A stretch of DNA of 64,000 nucleotides from Atherix ibis (lineage: Eukaryota > Arthropoda > Insecta > Diptera > Athericidae). A program made the translations under genes and the position numbers. A model generated the notes under the pieces. The model was not told the DNA's origin. It searched no databases and saw nothing but the letters and a program-made list of their open reading frames with translations. Positions within the stretch are counted from its first letter, which is position 1. Each line of letters starts with the position of its first letter. Positions 1-9,693 of this stretch are shown here, piece by piece. The stretch spans positions 33,954,811 to 34,018,810 of the forward strand of contig OY282605.1 in the NCBI GenBank assembly GCA_958298945.1, in the 5' to 3' direction.

Positions 1-1636
1 GTTACCAATTGTAAAAAAATTTCAAAATCAAATTGAAAAAGTCAAGAACAAATCCAAATTGTGTGAAGATGTAATTACAAAAAAAATGCTTCGGAAGCTT
101 TGGAAAATGATGAATTTGACTATGAAAAGCGGTATTATTTCTGCTGGTTTGGAATCAGTACATAAAAAGCAACTTAAACAAAATTTAAAAATGTTTTATA
201 ATTGTTTGTACAAAACTTTATAAATTTTTAGTTAGAAATTTGATACGAAATATTTTGTGCTGACTTGACAATTTCCATTTTGTAATGTGAAAGAAAATTT
301 CTAGATCGCTTATTTTGTAAGTGAAAATTCACAAAATCGATTTAATCCAAAAACTATTTCCACCATTTATGATTTTTTTATTGCCAGTTTTTGATTATGT
401 GAATTTCTTTACTATTCTAGTAAATACGTGGAAAACTGACTATTTAAAAAAAAGGTTATTTCTAAAGGAAGGCTTAAGAAACCACAAATAATAAATCAAA
501 ATCCAGTCAATAGCAACACGACAAAGGAAATATTCAGGATGTTGCTCAACATAAGTTTATGAACATCGCGTGTATTGCTTAGCAACATGAATTGTAGGGC
601 TATGCCGCGCCGGTTCCGCGACACTTTTTCAAAAATTTGCTGCATGCGTCATAGTTTTGCGTCAAATTTGCTGCATTGGAGTGAGCGTTTTACAGCACCA
701 GTGAATACGCTTGTAAAAGGCTTACACCGATTACTGCAAATTTGACGCAACTTTCTCACGTATGCAGCAAATTTGACGGATCCTAACAAATTTGACGGAT
801 CCGGAAACAAAAAGTTTGGCGGGATTGGCCTACTCCATAAGCAATTCGAATTTATTTGTTTGTTGGTCAAGTCTCTGAGACAAATGAGACGATTCATATC
901 TTATGTGGATTTGCGTTGAAAGTTTTCTTAGAAAGGAGAAACGTCAGAGATTATAGAGCAAATTAAAATGTTTAAGAAAATTAAAAAAACTTAATGATTG
1001 TATTAAGGAGTACCACAATGAAGAGGTTCTATTCGACAAGGAGTTTTGGTTGAAGTGGCTTTTATTTAAAACATAAGGAATGGTGAGTTGAGCACTATAG
1101 CAAAGTGTTTGAAGGGCGTACTTGGTTACACAAGAGAAAGAACAAGTCGGTGCTAATTACGGTGTGGCCTATCCCGATTTTTTAACTCACAATTTTAGAA
1201 TGGTTGCTCAGTAGACGAAATTACCGATACTTGGCCAATTTATAGAATTTGTTAGTCCAAAGAGCAAGCTTGAGATTGTTCAGCACACTCATTATCCAGG
1301 ATGCCAATATGATCTGGAACTCAATGTAACTCGACGTTTCTGTTGTTGAATTTTATTGAGTATCGGACCATTTGACGAACCATGAATAGCTTAGAGAACT
1401 GATAGAGTGTTCTTAAAAATGGCTATGACATCGATCTTATTTCCAATAAAGGCTAGTCGTCTTAAATGCTGACACCAAGCCAAGCAAAGAGGGTCTTTAA
1501 AATGGAAAAAATTCCACTATATATGGTAATTAACAGTGTGGGGCTTACTTCTGCGTGAACAATCAAACTATGATCAATACCAGTAGTCATCTACGGGGTT
1601 TGGCGAATCTGCAGCATCTGAGCTAGCCTAGCAGTA
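1..1636. other. AT-rich stretch without a recognised gene
   Basis: No recognisable protein or RNA gene is seen. One frame stays open from base 2 to a TAA at 221-223 (73 codons, lysine-rich, entering from outside the window). In DNA this AT-rich an open run of that length is expected many times by chance, so I do not call it. A cluster of short repeated words lies at 633-800 and is listed separately. The stretch ends at the TA dinucleotide (1635-1636) used by the first mariner copy. Confidence 0.6.
633..800. repeat. Cluster of short direct and inverted repeats
   Basis: A 16-base word (cgtcaaatttgctgca, 660-675) returns as its perfect reverse complement at 763-778. Shorter relatives of the same word occur at about 633-644, 735-750 and 786-797, and a ggatcc follows the last two copies. 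The arms are about 90 bases apart. This may be the remains of a small foldback element or MITE. No coding content is seen, and the function is unknown. Confidence 0.45.
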
Positions 1637-1837
1637 CGAGGTCTGTTCAAAAAGTATCACGAATTTTTATTTTCCGCGGGTTACGTATATTCGATTTTCG
1701 ATTTTTTGTGGCGTTATGTTGGTACTCATGTCTCTCACTTATGCCGAGAAGTTTGGCCATTTTTAATAGTCAGTTAATTTTTGACAGCTGCTTTCCAAAG
1801 CCAAAGGCTCGTCTTCGATTTTTGCCCATTCCAAAAA

Positions 1838-2841
1838 ATGGATCAAAGAATCTGTATCAAATTTTGTGTGAAAAACAAAATTAATTCCGCGGACGCATTC
1901 CGAATGTTGACTGTGGCATATGCTGAAGTTACCTTGGACCGAAGCAACTTTTCTCGGTGGTACAAAATGTTCTCAGAGGGCCAAGAAGATGTGAACGACG
2001 AAAAGCGTGCTGGGCGCCCGAGCATATCAACAACAGACGAATACATTGATGAAGTGAAGAAAATAGTATTGGCCAATTGTCGAATAACCGTTAGGGATGT
2101 TACTGAGGACTTAAACATATCGATTGGCTTGTGACATTCGATTTTTACTAATGATTTGTCGTGAGACGGGTCACCGCGAAATTCGTACCAAAATTGCTCA
2201 ATTTTGACAAAACAACAGCATCGCATTAATATTGCTAAGGTGCTGTTGTACTCTGTCCGCGACGACTCAAATTTGCTTCAAAGGGTCATAACTGGTGACG
2301 AATTATGGGTTTATAGTTATGACGTGGAAACCAAAGCCCAATCATCCCAATGGAAGCTGCCAATCATCAAAGTTCAGACGAATGGGAAGGATTTCCTTAC
2401 AGTTTCCGTCGATGCAGGGCGTGTTGCATCATGAGTTCTTGCCGCAGGGTAGAAAGGTCAATAAGGAATATTACCTGCAAGTTATGCGCAAGTTGTGCTG
2501 AGCAATCTGCCAGAAACGCACGGATTTGTGGAAGAACCAAAATTGGCTTTTACACCATGATAACGCCCCTGCTCGCGCATCGTTGCTTGTGCGCAAATTT
2601 TTGGCCAAAAACAACACACTAATAATGCCGCAGCTACCGTATTCACCAGATCTGCGCCCTTGTGACTTTATCTCCTCAAATGACGATTGAGGAGATAAAG
2701 ACGGCATCGAAGGTGGAGCTGAACAAGATCACAAAAAATGATTTTTGAAAGTGCTTCGAGGATTGGGAAAAACGTTGGCACAAATGTATAATATCTGGTG
2801 GGGATTACTTTGAAGGGAACAAAATAGATATTCATGAATAA
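1838..2841 (+). pseudogene. M1 mariner transposase, copy A (broken)
   Basis: This encoded a cut-and-paste transposase of the IS630-Tc1-mariner superfamily. The ATG at 1838 (MDQRICIKF...) opens 98 codons of the N-terminal helix-turn-helix region up to a TGA at 2132-2134. A one-base loss near 2157 then shifts the frame. Downstream the catalytic core is readable: GDELWVY with Asp at 2297-2299, HHDN with Asp at 2559-2561, and the third Asp at 2664-2666. Thirty-four residues separate the second and third Asp, the mariner DD34D signature, so all three catalytic residues survive. After the third Asp about 50 bases of the usual FFLFPKLK segment are replaced by a small palindrome (2666-2700). The expected C-terminal end is the TAA at 2839-2841. 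It cannot make a working enzyme. Confidence 0.88.
2666..2700. repeat. 14-bp perfect palindrome inside M1 copy A
   Basis: The arms ctttatctcctcaa (2666-2679) and ttgaggagataaag (2687-2700) are perfect reverse complements with a 7-base loop. The right arm is the normal family sequence. The left arm occupies the place where other M1 copies encode FFLFPKLKSPMKG. This looks like a templated repair event that copied the right arm backwards while deleting about 50 bases. Confidence 0.75.
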
Positions 2842-2892
2842 ATAAATAATTTTTGAAAAAACATAAAATTCGCGATACTTTTTGAGCAGACA

Positions 2893-3547
2893 TACGCATT
2901 TATAAGGTGCCTTTATTGTAGCACTTTAAGTGAGGAGTACCGAACACATACTCTTGAAACATAACTGATACCATTGGGGTCAGGAGAACTACGGTTGTTT
3001 ATCGGCTGTGCCCGACTAAGGTGAGGAGCCTTCAGCTAAATCGTGGATGACAGCAGATGTTTTATTAGGCCTTGCTACCAGCAGTTCGAGTAACTAGCTT
3101 CTAACTGGTTACTGACTATTAGCTACTGACTGTTAGGCGGAACCAGATGCTGGCACCAATGTGTATGGAAAAACGAGAGCAATTGCCTACAGGTTGAGAC
3201 CGCTCACCATTAGATTTGTATAGATGGTAAGATAGATGGTTAAAAAATTGATACAAATCCATGCAGAAAATCGTAATTGTGCGCTGAATATGATCAAGTA
3301 AATAAAGTGCGTGCAACTATCTGAATCTAGTCAGATATTTTATGTGTTGATTAGGCGTATCTCAATCCCAGCGGTCGTAGGCGAGCCTTTGTTTTAAGTT
3401 TAACGGCAGATATACCACGTACAGCAAACGATTATTAAATACCAACAATCTAGATAACAGGAAAATATCTATTAAATGTGGAGATTATTTACATTTAATA
3501 GATATTTTCCTGTTAGAGTCTTTAGAAAATCCAAGAAATTTCGCTCG
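2893..3547. other. Spacer between two mariners
   Basis: No gene is recognised. The only structure seen is the strong hairpin at 3455-3515, listed separately. The spacer ends in a T-run next to the poorly preserved left end of mariner M2. Confidence 0.55.
3455..3515. repeat. Perfect 25-bp inverted repeat, 11-base loop
   Basis: The left arm 3455-3479 (taacaggaaaatatctatta then aatgt) is the exact reverse complement of the right arm 3491-3515. The 11-base loop is ggagattattt. A perfect 25-bp stem is far beyond chance for a random position. No protein or known transposon end is attached to it. It could be a young foldback insertion or a structured transcript. Confidence 0.85.
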
Positions 3548-4752
3548 TAGTGTCGGTAAAGATTTTTTTTTTGTAAGTAGTAAAATTTCAGCTGGATCCA
3601 TAGCGTTGGTCAATTTCTTTCGTCGATTAAAGTTAACGACATTTATTTGTGCATAACAATGGAAAAAGCGAGTTTAAGGCTGTCATCAAACATCTCCATT
3701 TGAAAGCCGAGTTGGATGCAGTTCATGGCACATCTGCACCTGTGTTTGCAACGGTTTACAATTGGGTGAATGAATTTAAACGTGGCCGTTCATCCACAAA
3801 AGATGAACATCGTTCAGGACGTCCAGTTGAGGTGTCTACTCCTGAAATCATCGACAAAATCCACGATCTGATTTTGAACGATCGGCAAATTAAAGTGCGC
3901 GAACTAGTTGAGGCCACGGGCATATCACAAGGTACAGTCGCTTCAATTTTGCATGAAAAATTGTCTGTGAAAAAAATTTCGGCAAGAAGGGTGCCGCGTT
4001 TGCTCTCAGAGGAGAATAAGCGCAATTGTGTAGTTGACTTTGAGGCTATGTTGGCACTTTTTCATCGCAATCCTGCCGAATTCCTTCGTCGATATGTCAT
4101 CTGGACGAAACCTGGATACACTACTATACTCCAGAAACGAAGAGACAGTCATCACAATGGATTTTCAAGGGTGAACGGGCTCCGAAGAAGGCAAAAACTG
4201 TGCCATCGGCCGGCAAGGTGATGGCCACGGTCTTTTGGGATTCGCAGGGCATCATTTTTATTGACTACTTGGAAAAAGGAAAAACAATAATAGGAGCGTA
4301 TTACGCGTCGTTATTGCAACGGTTGAACGAGGAAATCAAAGAGAAACGCCCCCATCTGAAGAAGAAAAAAATCCTCTTGCATCAGGACAATGCGCGTGTG
4401 CACACCTGCGCTGTTTCCATTGCCAAAATTGTGGAATTGAGAATGGAATTGTTGTAGCATCCCGCTTATTCACCAGGTTTGGCCCCGAGTGACTATTGTC
4501 TTTTCCCCAATCCGAAGAAATGGCTTGGCGGACGACGGTTCACTTCCGTCATTGTGGGACGTCATTGCTCAAACAGATGAGTATTTTGCAGAACTTCCGA
4601 AATCCTATGTTTTGGACGGGATAAAAATTTTGGAAAAACGGTTGGAAAAGTGTATAGAGCTAAAAGGAGATTATGTTGAAAAATAAAAATTTTTTTTTAA
4701 AAAAAACAGTTTTTTTTCCATATTTTTTCAAGGACTTATTGAACGACCCTCG
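3548..4752 (+). mobile_element. Mariner M2
   Basis: The right terminal repeat is clear: it ends ...ttattgaacgaccctcg at 4752, followed by TA at 4753-4754. The matching left repeat (expected cgagggtcgttcaataag) is badly eroded near 3548, where only a fragment like cgtagtgtcggtaaag remains. Length is about 1.2 kb. The right repeat resembles that of M3 at 58.7 kb, and the two transposases are related. Confidence 0.8.
3649..4686 (+). pseudogene. M2 mariner transposase (frameshifted)
   Basis: The N-terminal part (VHNNGKSEFKAV...) reads openly from a GTG-position codon at 3649, in the frame of the family. No in-frame ATG is visible, since the nearby ATG at 3659 is out of frame. The helix-turn-helix region with the linker RSGRPVEVST and WVPRLL-like VPRLLSEENKR is intact. 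A frameshift near 4100 precedes the DETW motif, which survives in another frame. A second open piece covers GKVMATVFWDSQGIIFIDYL and HQDNARVHT (second Asp present). It ends at a TAG at 4455-4457, where a Pro codon is expected. Beyond it, SPGLAPSDY keeps the third Asp, and after another frameshift the C-terminus ends KGDYVEK at 4684-4686. At least two frameshifts and one stop make it inactive. Confidence 0.88.
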
Positions 4753-6649
4753 TAGCTATATTCATGCAGGGATAATAAGAGTAAAATATTATTTTAAAAA
4801 AAGATTTCTTTAAGGTGACTTAAAGAGTAAATGCATGAGATGGTTTGGCAAGTTTCTATAAGAAGACAGTCCACAGGAAGAGTGCAGTGTTGATTTGACT
4901 CCTCTGCAACTTGATTCTGGCATTCTAATGTATAAAATGAGGGAATATGGCAACTTTCCCTCTAGTAAGGTGATAGTGCCTCTGATTCAGGTAGAGGATC
5001 ATCGGGTATTAGTCATATACAGGATTTTAATGGAATCTTTTAGATGAAGGAGATACAGTCCAGACGCGTATATTTTTGAGTGCCCATTTTCCGGCATGCG
5101 TAAAATCAGGTAGCGTTCACTGTCGGTATTAGCGTTAAATGATCAGGCTCTTATCTTATAAATACCCTCACTAATTTAATCAAATTTTTACTGCAGCCCC
5201 GTTTCAGTAACAAAAATATTATCTGGAAAGAAAACATGTGTTGCGATTGAAAGGAGTATGAATAAGGATTGGCTATTGGTATTGAAAAAGCTAGTTTACA
5301 AATTAGACCCTTAAGAGGATATATAATACAATATTTCCATAAAACATGAAACGTTTTCGAGAGATATAATAATTAGCCCGAATCGTGAAGGTTCTTCCAG
5401 TTGACTAGGATCGCAATAAGTTTTGAATAAGTAATAATTTTTTCTAAATCAAATTAGTTTTTTTCTTTTTAATTTTTGATTAATTTTTTTTTATTATAAA
5501 ATTTGTAAGTATAATAGTTTTTTCCACTGCGAATTCCAGGAATTTTTTGAAAACTTCTTTGCATAGAAATCGATAATATTTATTTGAATATATGAAGAAA
5601 AATTTTAATCACAACAAACTTATGTATCTAAGCCAAGTTTTCAAATAAAGAAATTTTACTTCTAAATCAGCTTTTATGTGGTCATAAAAACCTTTTATCA
5701 TTTTTGGAAACTTTATTTTCTTAGTTTATATTCTACAGATGAACTCACACTAATCCATTTCAAAATGATTAGTATTAATGGTTTACTACTCTTTCGAAAA
5801 CAATAGTAAAGAACATTTACAAAATCTCTAATGTGGAAAAACGAACTACTTTTAGAACCGAACGGAAATGGCCAAATCCATTTTTCTAGTTGGACTATTA
5901 TTGTAATGGCTAAGATGCAATTTTCAGAGTAAAGAAAAAGTATTGGATCTGTGGCCAAATCATCTGTTTTAATCTGATAGTAGAAAATTTACCAAAGAGC
6001 ATACCCTAATGAATCTTTAACGATTCCTTAAGTCTTATTGACGTCTGGCCAGCTTATGTGGCTACAATAATTAGGGGGAAACGTAATGGCTTCTGCCTGA
6101 CATTACTAGACTCATATCAAAATGGTACTGTATATATAGTTGGTTAGAGAATTGTGACATAGAAGGTGAAATAAAACGGGAAGGAATTCCAAGATAAAGT
6201 CCTGATAATAACTAGTATTGAAGGAAGTAAGAAGCAAGTCAAAGTCCTGCTCTATTCAGATTAAATCATCTTATCAGACTTGTCCATCTAATGGTGGTGT
6301 TATACTTGAGTAAAAACAGGAAATGTATGCCAATTATTTGTGGTGGTACATCAATTAAGGGAAAATATTCAATGAGATTATGAAAAATGTTTTCCTATGA
6401 AATGCTTCACGCTTTTAAGAAAAGATAAGCTACAATTATACCATAAGCATTTGTTATGATTCCAAAGAGGATAAGATAGTATTCTCGGACACTCTAACAT
6501 AATTAATATGAGAAAATAATGAATCCATTTTCGATTTTTGGAAAGTATAATTACTTTATTTAATAGATTTTTATAAATATAATACATAAAATTAAATTTA
6601 GTTAGTTAAAATATTGTCATTTGAAATTTTGGATTGTATTATTTTGTTT
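4753..6649. other. AT-rich spacer, 1.9 kb
   Basis: No coding region, RNA gene or transposon end is recognised. The open frames here (for example minus strand 5713-5958 and 6378-6587) lack family resemblance and are of lengths expected by chance in such AT-rich DNA. Confidence 0.55.
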
Positions 6650-6782
6650 AGAATGTGAAAAAGATGCAACAATTTGGAGCTTTTGGATGCTGATTTTTCG
6701 GTCGGTGAGTAAGTTAATAATCAAATTTATAGGGATTTGCTAGCTCATAAATGATAATTGCGAAAAGTGACTTTGTAGTGTA
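6650..6782 (+). pseudogene. Rosa-like transposase relic, part 1
   Basis: Translated on +, about 6690-6780 reads DADFSVGE, a stop, VNNQIYRDLLAHK, then KVTL, a stop, C. This matches the stretch of rosa-type transposases around the first catalytic Asp (AHF...GYVNKQN...) and the following VTVWC motif. The catalytic SDEAHF itself is lost in a small deletion. It ends at the TA used by the mariner at 6783. Confidence 0.65.
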
Positions 6783-8064
6783 ACAGTTCGGCTGAAAAGT
6801 TTATAAGATAACACAGCAAAAATATTTTTTTTTGCAAAATTCATTTTAATTATTCAACATAGTTGCCTTCGAGGGCGATACAGCGATTATAGCGATCTTC
6901 CAACTTTTCGATACCATTTTTATAGTACTCTTTCGGTTTTGCCTCAAAATAGGCCTCAGTTTCGGCAATCGGTCTTAAATTTCTTGCCAGCGAGCATTCT
7001 CTTGAGGTCTGCAAACAGGAAAAAGTCGCTGGGGGCCAGATCTGGAGAATACGGTGGATGGGGAAGCAATTCGTAGCCCAATTCATTGAGTTTGACCATC
7101 GTTTTCATCGACTTGTGACACGGTGCATTGGCTTGGTGAAACAACACTTTTTTCTTCTTCAAATGAGGCCGTTTCTTAGCGATTTCTTTCTTCAAACGAT
7201 CCAATAACGCTATATAATATTCTCTGTTGTTCGTCTGTCCCTTCTGGAGATAGTCAATGAATATTATACCATGCGCATCCCAAAATACAGACGCCATCAC
7301 CTTGCCAGCCGACTGTTGCGTCTTTCCGCGCCTTGGATTCGGTTCGTCGCTCGCTCTCTAGTCTGCCGACTGGCGATTGGACTCTGGAGTGTAGTGACGG
7401 AGCCATGTTTCATCCATTGTCACATATCGACGCAAAAATTCGGGTTTATTGCGCTTTAACAGCTCCAAACACTGCTCAGAATCATCAACACGTTGTTGTT
7501 TTCGGTCCACAGTGAGCTCACGCGGCACCCATTTTGCACACAGCTTTCGCATGCCCAAATATTTATGCACGATATGTCCAACACGCTTTTTCGATATCTT
7601 CAGAGTCTCAGCTATCTCGCTCAACTTCACTTTACGGTCATTTAAAATTATTTTGTGGATTTTTTTGATGTTTTCTGCCGTCACCACCTCTTTTGGGCGT
7701 CCACTGCGTTCTGCATCAACTGTGCTCGTACGACCAGTTTGAAATTGACGAAACCAATATTCCACAGTTGAAATAGCTGGAGCAGAGTCCGGATAACGTT
7801 TGTCAATCCATGCTTTGGTCTTCACTGTATTTTTTTTCATCAAAAAGCAATGCTTTAGCAATACACGAAATTCGTCTTTATCCATTTTTTTTTCAATAAC
7901 AAAAGTTGCTTCACTCAAAATGCTATATCTCACGAACCAATCGAGCGATTGCTGTCAAATTTTAACAGGAATCATTTGAAGGACGGTGCTTTGTGATAAT
8001 TAAGTAGATTTTTGCAAGAGGCGCCATCTAGACGTCAACCTTATAAACTTTTCAGCCGAACTGT
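6783..8064 (-). mobile_element. Irritans-type mariner M4 with perfect terminal repeats
   Basis: The ends are acagttcggctgaaaagttt at 6783 and its exact reverse complement ending at 8064. The repeat is perfect over 25 bases and flanked on both sides by TA (6781-6782 and 8065-8066). Length is 1282 bp, as for active mariners. Both the terminal repeat and the protein resemble the irritans group (the group of Himar1), recognised from memory. It is inserted inside a rosa-like relic. Confidence 0.93.
6850..7885 (-). pseudogene. Irritans-type mariner transposase (three lesions)
   Basis: I start it at the Met of MDKDEFRVLLKH (7883-7885), because 16 further upstream codons have no family counterpart. 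The helix-turn-helix region, WVPREL and MDETW (first Asp) are intact. Lesion 1: a TAG at 7358-7360, where a Trp codon follows SNRQSAD. The frame continues unchanged through GKVMASVFWDAHG. Lesion 2: the second catalytic motif reads HQANAPCH, so the catalytic Asp is Ala (GAC to GCC). Lesion 3: a short deletion after AGKKFKT shifts the frame, and the C-terminus continues in another frame to EGNYVE with a stop at 6850-6852. SPDLAPSDFF with the third Asp is kept. The Ala change alone should abolish catalysis. Confidence 0.92.
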
Positions 8065-8130
8065 TACATTTGGGTCTGCATTTATTTTTTGTAAAATGAA
8101 GAAAGATTTCATTTTAAAAACTAAATTTAA
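8065..8130 (+). pseudogene. Rosa-like transposase relic, part 2
   Basis: Just right of mariner M4, + reads TFGSAFIFCKMKKDFIL. Joined to part 1 across a single TA, it gives VTL, stop, CTFGS...FCKMKK, in the same frame. This corresponds to the rosa-type VTVWCGFWSGG...PYFF-N-E segment with a small deletion. The junction with the next insertion lies somewhere in the A/T-rich tract at 8130-8190. Confidence 0.6.
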
Positions 8131-9325
8131 AAAAAAAAGTAGTGTATTTTTTTTAAATTTTCGGTTTTATTAGAAAGATTAAAACTTGAAATTTAAGAAT
8201 GAAACACAACATCATTTAAATGACCGCCACGGCTGGCCTTACAGTACCCCATTTGCTCGACCCCATTTTTCAGTACATTTTTGATTGTCTGGGCCTGTAT
8301 TTCTTCAATGGCAACTTTGATTTCATATTTCAAGTCCTCAATTATCTTTGGATGGCTTGGGTAATATTTATCCTTAATGGCTCCTCACAGAAAATAATCC
8401 AACGGGCTCAAATCACAGCTCCGAGGCGGCCAATTGACATCAGAATTTCGGCTGATTATTCGGTTTTCGAAAGCAGTGCGCAAAAGTTGGCTGTGTGGCA
8501 AGTGGCCCCATCCAGTTGAAACCAAATGTCGTCCATGCCATTCTCTTCAACTTTTGGAAACAAACCACGATAGCGCTCACCATTGACCATAACGGCGGCT
8601 CCTTTATCGTTTTCGAAGAAAAACGGGCCAATGATGCCTCTAGTCCAAAAACCCGCACCAAACCGTTACTCGTTCTGGATGCATTGGCTTTTCCATGGTG
8701 ATGTTTGGATTTTCTGAGCCCCAGATGCGACAATTTTGTTTGTTGACATACCCACCGAGGTGGAAATGGCCTCATCCGAAAAGATGATATTTTCGGTAAA
8801 AATGGTCATCTTCGGCAAATTGATCTTGAGCCCATTGAGCAAACCGAAAACGCATCGGATGGTCATGGGGCTTAAGTGGTTGGGCTAATTGAACTTTGTA
8901 AGCTTTCATACCGAGGTCTTTGTGAAATTCTCAACAGAGAAGTACGAGAAATGTTCAATTCCTGAAAACGGTGACGAGTTGATGTTGATTGATGATTACG
9001 GACATTTTCAGTAACGGCGGCAATATTCTCGGTCATACGCACTATATTAGAGCGGGAACGAGCTTCACGAATTTGTCCACAAGTTGACGGGACTTGGCAT
9101 TCGATCTTTGCTCATTTTTTTTTTAAAGTTCTCAAAGTTTGGGTTGAAGACTCACCACTTTGGAAGTAAGTTCTCAATATTTCCCAGTTTTCTTCAAGCG
9201 TATGGATTACTATTTCGTAAAATTCAAACCTTCAACTAACAATCCCTCAATTCGTAATGACATTTAACAATCAAGTACATCAAATAAATAGTGGTTCAAA
9301 ATTCAACCGCTAGATGGACAACCCT
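8131..9325 (-). mobile_element. Rosa-like (DD41D) element inserted in an older rosa-like relic
   Basis: The element lies on minus. Its 5' end is near 9325, where minus reads tagggttgtccatctagcgg inward from a TA-rich junction. The 3' end lies between the stop codon at 8193 and about 8131. I could not find a matching terminal repeat there, so that end is either eroded or misplaced. To the right, the older relic resumes at once with ITKFFW. Confidence 0.6.
8193..9235 (-). pseudogene. Rosa-like transposase on minus (broken)
   Basis: Recognisable blocks, read on minus: RMTENIAAVTENV and QELNISRTSL from the helix-turn-helix region; FSDEA followed in a shifted frame by HLGGYVNKQNCRIWGSENPN; ERVTVWCGF; GPFFFENDKGAAV-VNGERYR; DDIWFQLDGATCHTA (second Asp kept, Gln to Leu before it); NRIISRNSDVNWPPRSCDLS then PLDYF (third Asp kept); and the C-terminus KASRGGHLNDVVFHS with a TAA at 8193-8195. 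Several frameshifts, a short deletion after CHTAN and stop codons break it. The VNWPPRSCDL-PLDYF block and wide Asp-Asp spacing are hallmarks of the rosa (DD41D) group rather than ordinary mariner. Confidence 0.8.
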
Positions 9326-9690
9326 ATATAACCAAATTTTTCTGGTCTGAACTTGAACATTTCATTTTAAACCAAAAGTAATCCTAATCAAACGCTGCCA
9401 TACACATATATCATACACAATAAACAATTTTTGCTTTATTACGATTCGAGATTTTCCGATGTTAATTGGCCTCCAAGATCGTGCAATTTGACACCGTTGA
9501 ATATTTTTTATGAAATTTTTTCAAAAAAAAAATTTTATGTAGAAGATTTTCGAATTTAATGGTTTTTTAAAATTAACATCAGTCAAATAATTACCAAATC
9601 ACAGCCTGGAATGGGCGAAACGTTATCAAAAATTACCTCCAACGGATCGAATGCTGCAAGAAGTCTCGTGACATTTATTTAAAAAAAACT
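9326..9690 (+). pseudogene. Rosa-like transposase relic, part 3
   Basis: The + strand reads YITKFFWSELEHF at about 9326, a decayed DGATCHT region, then DVNWPPRSCNLTPLNIFY (about 9459-9512; the usual catalytic Asp of PLDYF is Asn). After a deletion it reads NVIKNYLQRIECCKKSRDIYL to about 9690. The order continues that of parts 1 and 2. The end abuts the TA used by M1 copy B. Confidence 0.68.
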
Positions 9691-9693
9691 ATA

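Larger units (their letters stand above)
1637..2892 (+). mobile_element. Mariner family M1, copy A
   Basis: This is a DD34D mariner of a family with seven copies in the window. The left terminal repeat begins cgaggtctgttcaaaaagta just after a TA at 1635-1636. The right end carries the reverse complement with one or two changes (tttgagcagaca, about 2881-2892). Length is about 1.26 kb, normal for mariner. The right TA target copy is not clean, so the right end is uncertain by a few bases. The transposase inside is broken (separate entry). Confidence 0.9.
6650..9690 (+). mobile_element. Old rosa-like relic carrying two nested insertions
   Basis: Three separated stretches on + together spell the order of a rosa-like (DD41D) transposase: 6650-6782 (DADF, SVGE-VNNQ, VTL-C), 8065-8130 (FGSAFIFCKMKK) and 9326-9690 (ITKFFWSELE, DVNWPPRSCNLTPL, RIECCKKSRD). 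Between the first two lies an irritans-type mariner bounded by TA. Between the last two lies a second rosa-like element on minus. I could not identify terminal repeats of the outer relic. The span given is that of the recognisable coding pieces. Confidence 0.75.

Noticed and set aside
2..223. 73-codon frame open from the left window edge, lysine-rich
   Set aside because: With this base composition, several open runs of such length are expected by chance. No family resemblance and no visible splice context decides it.
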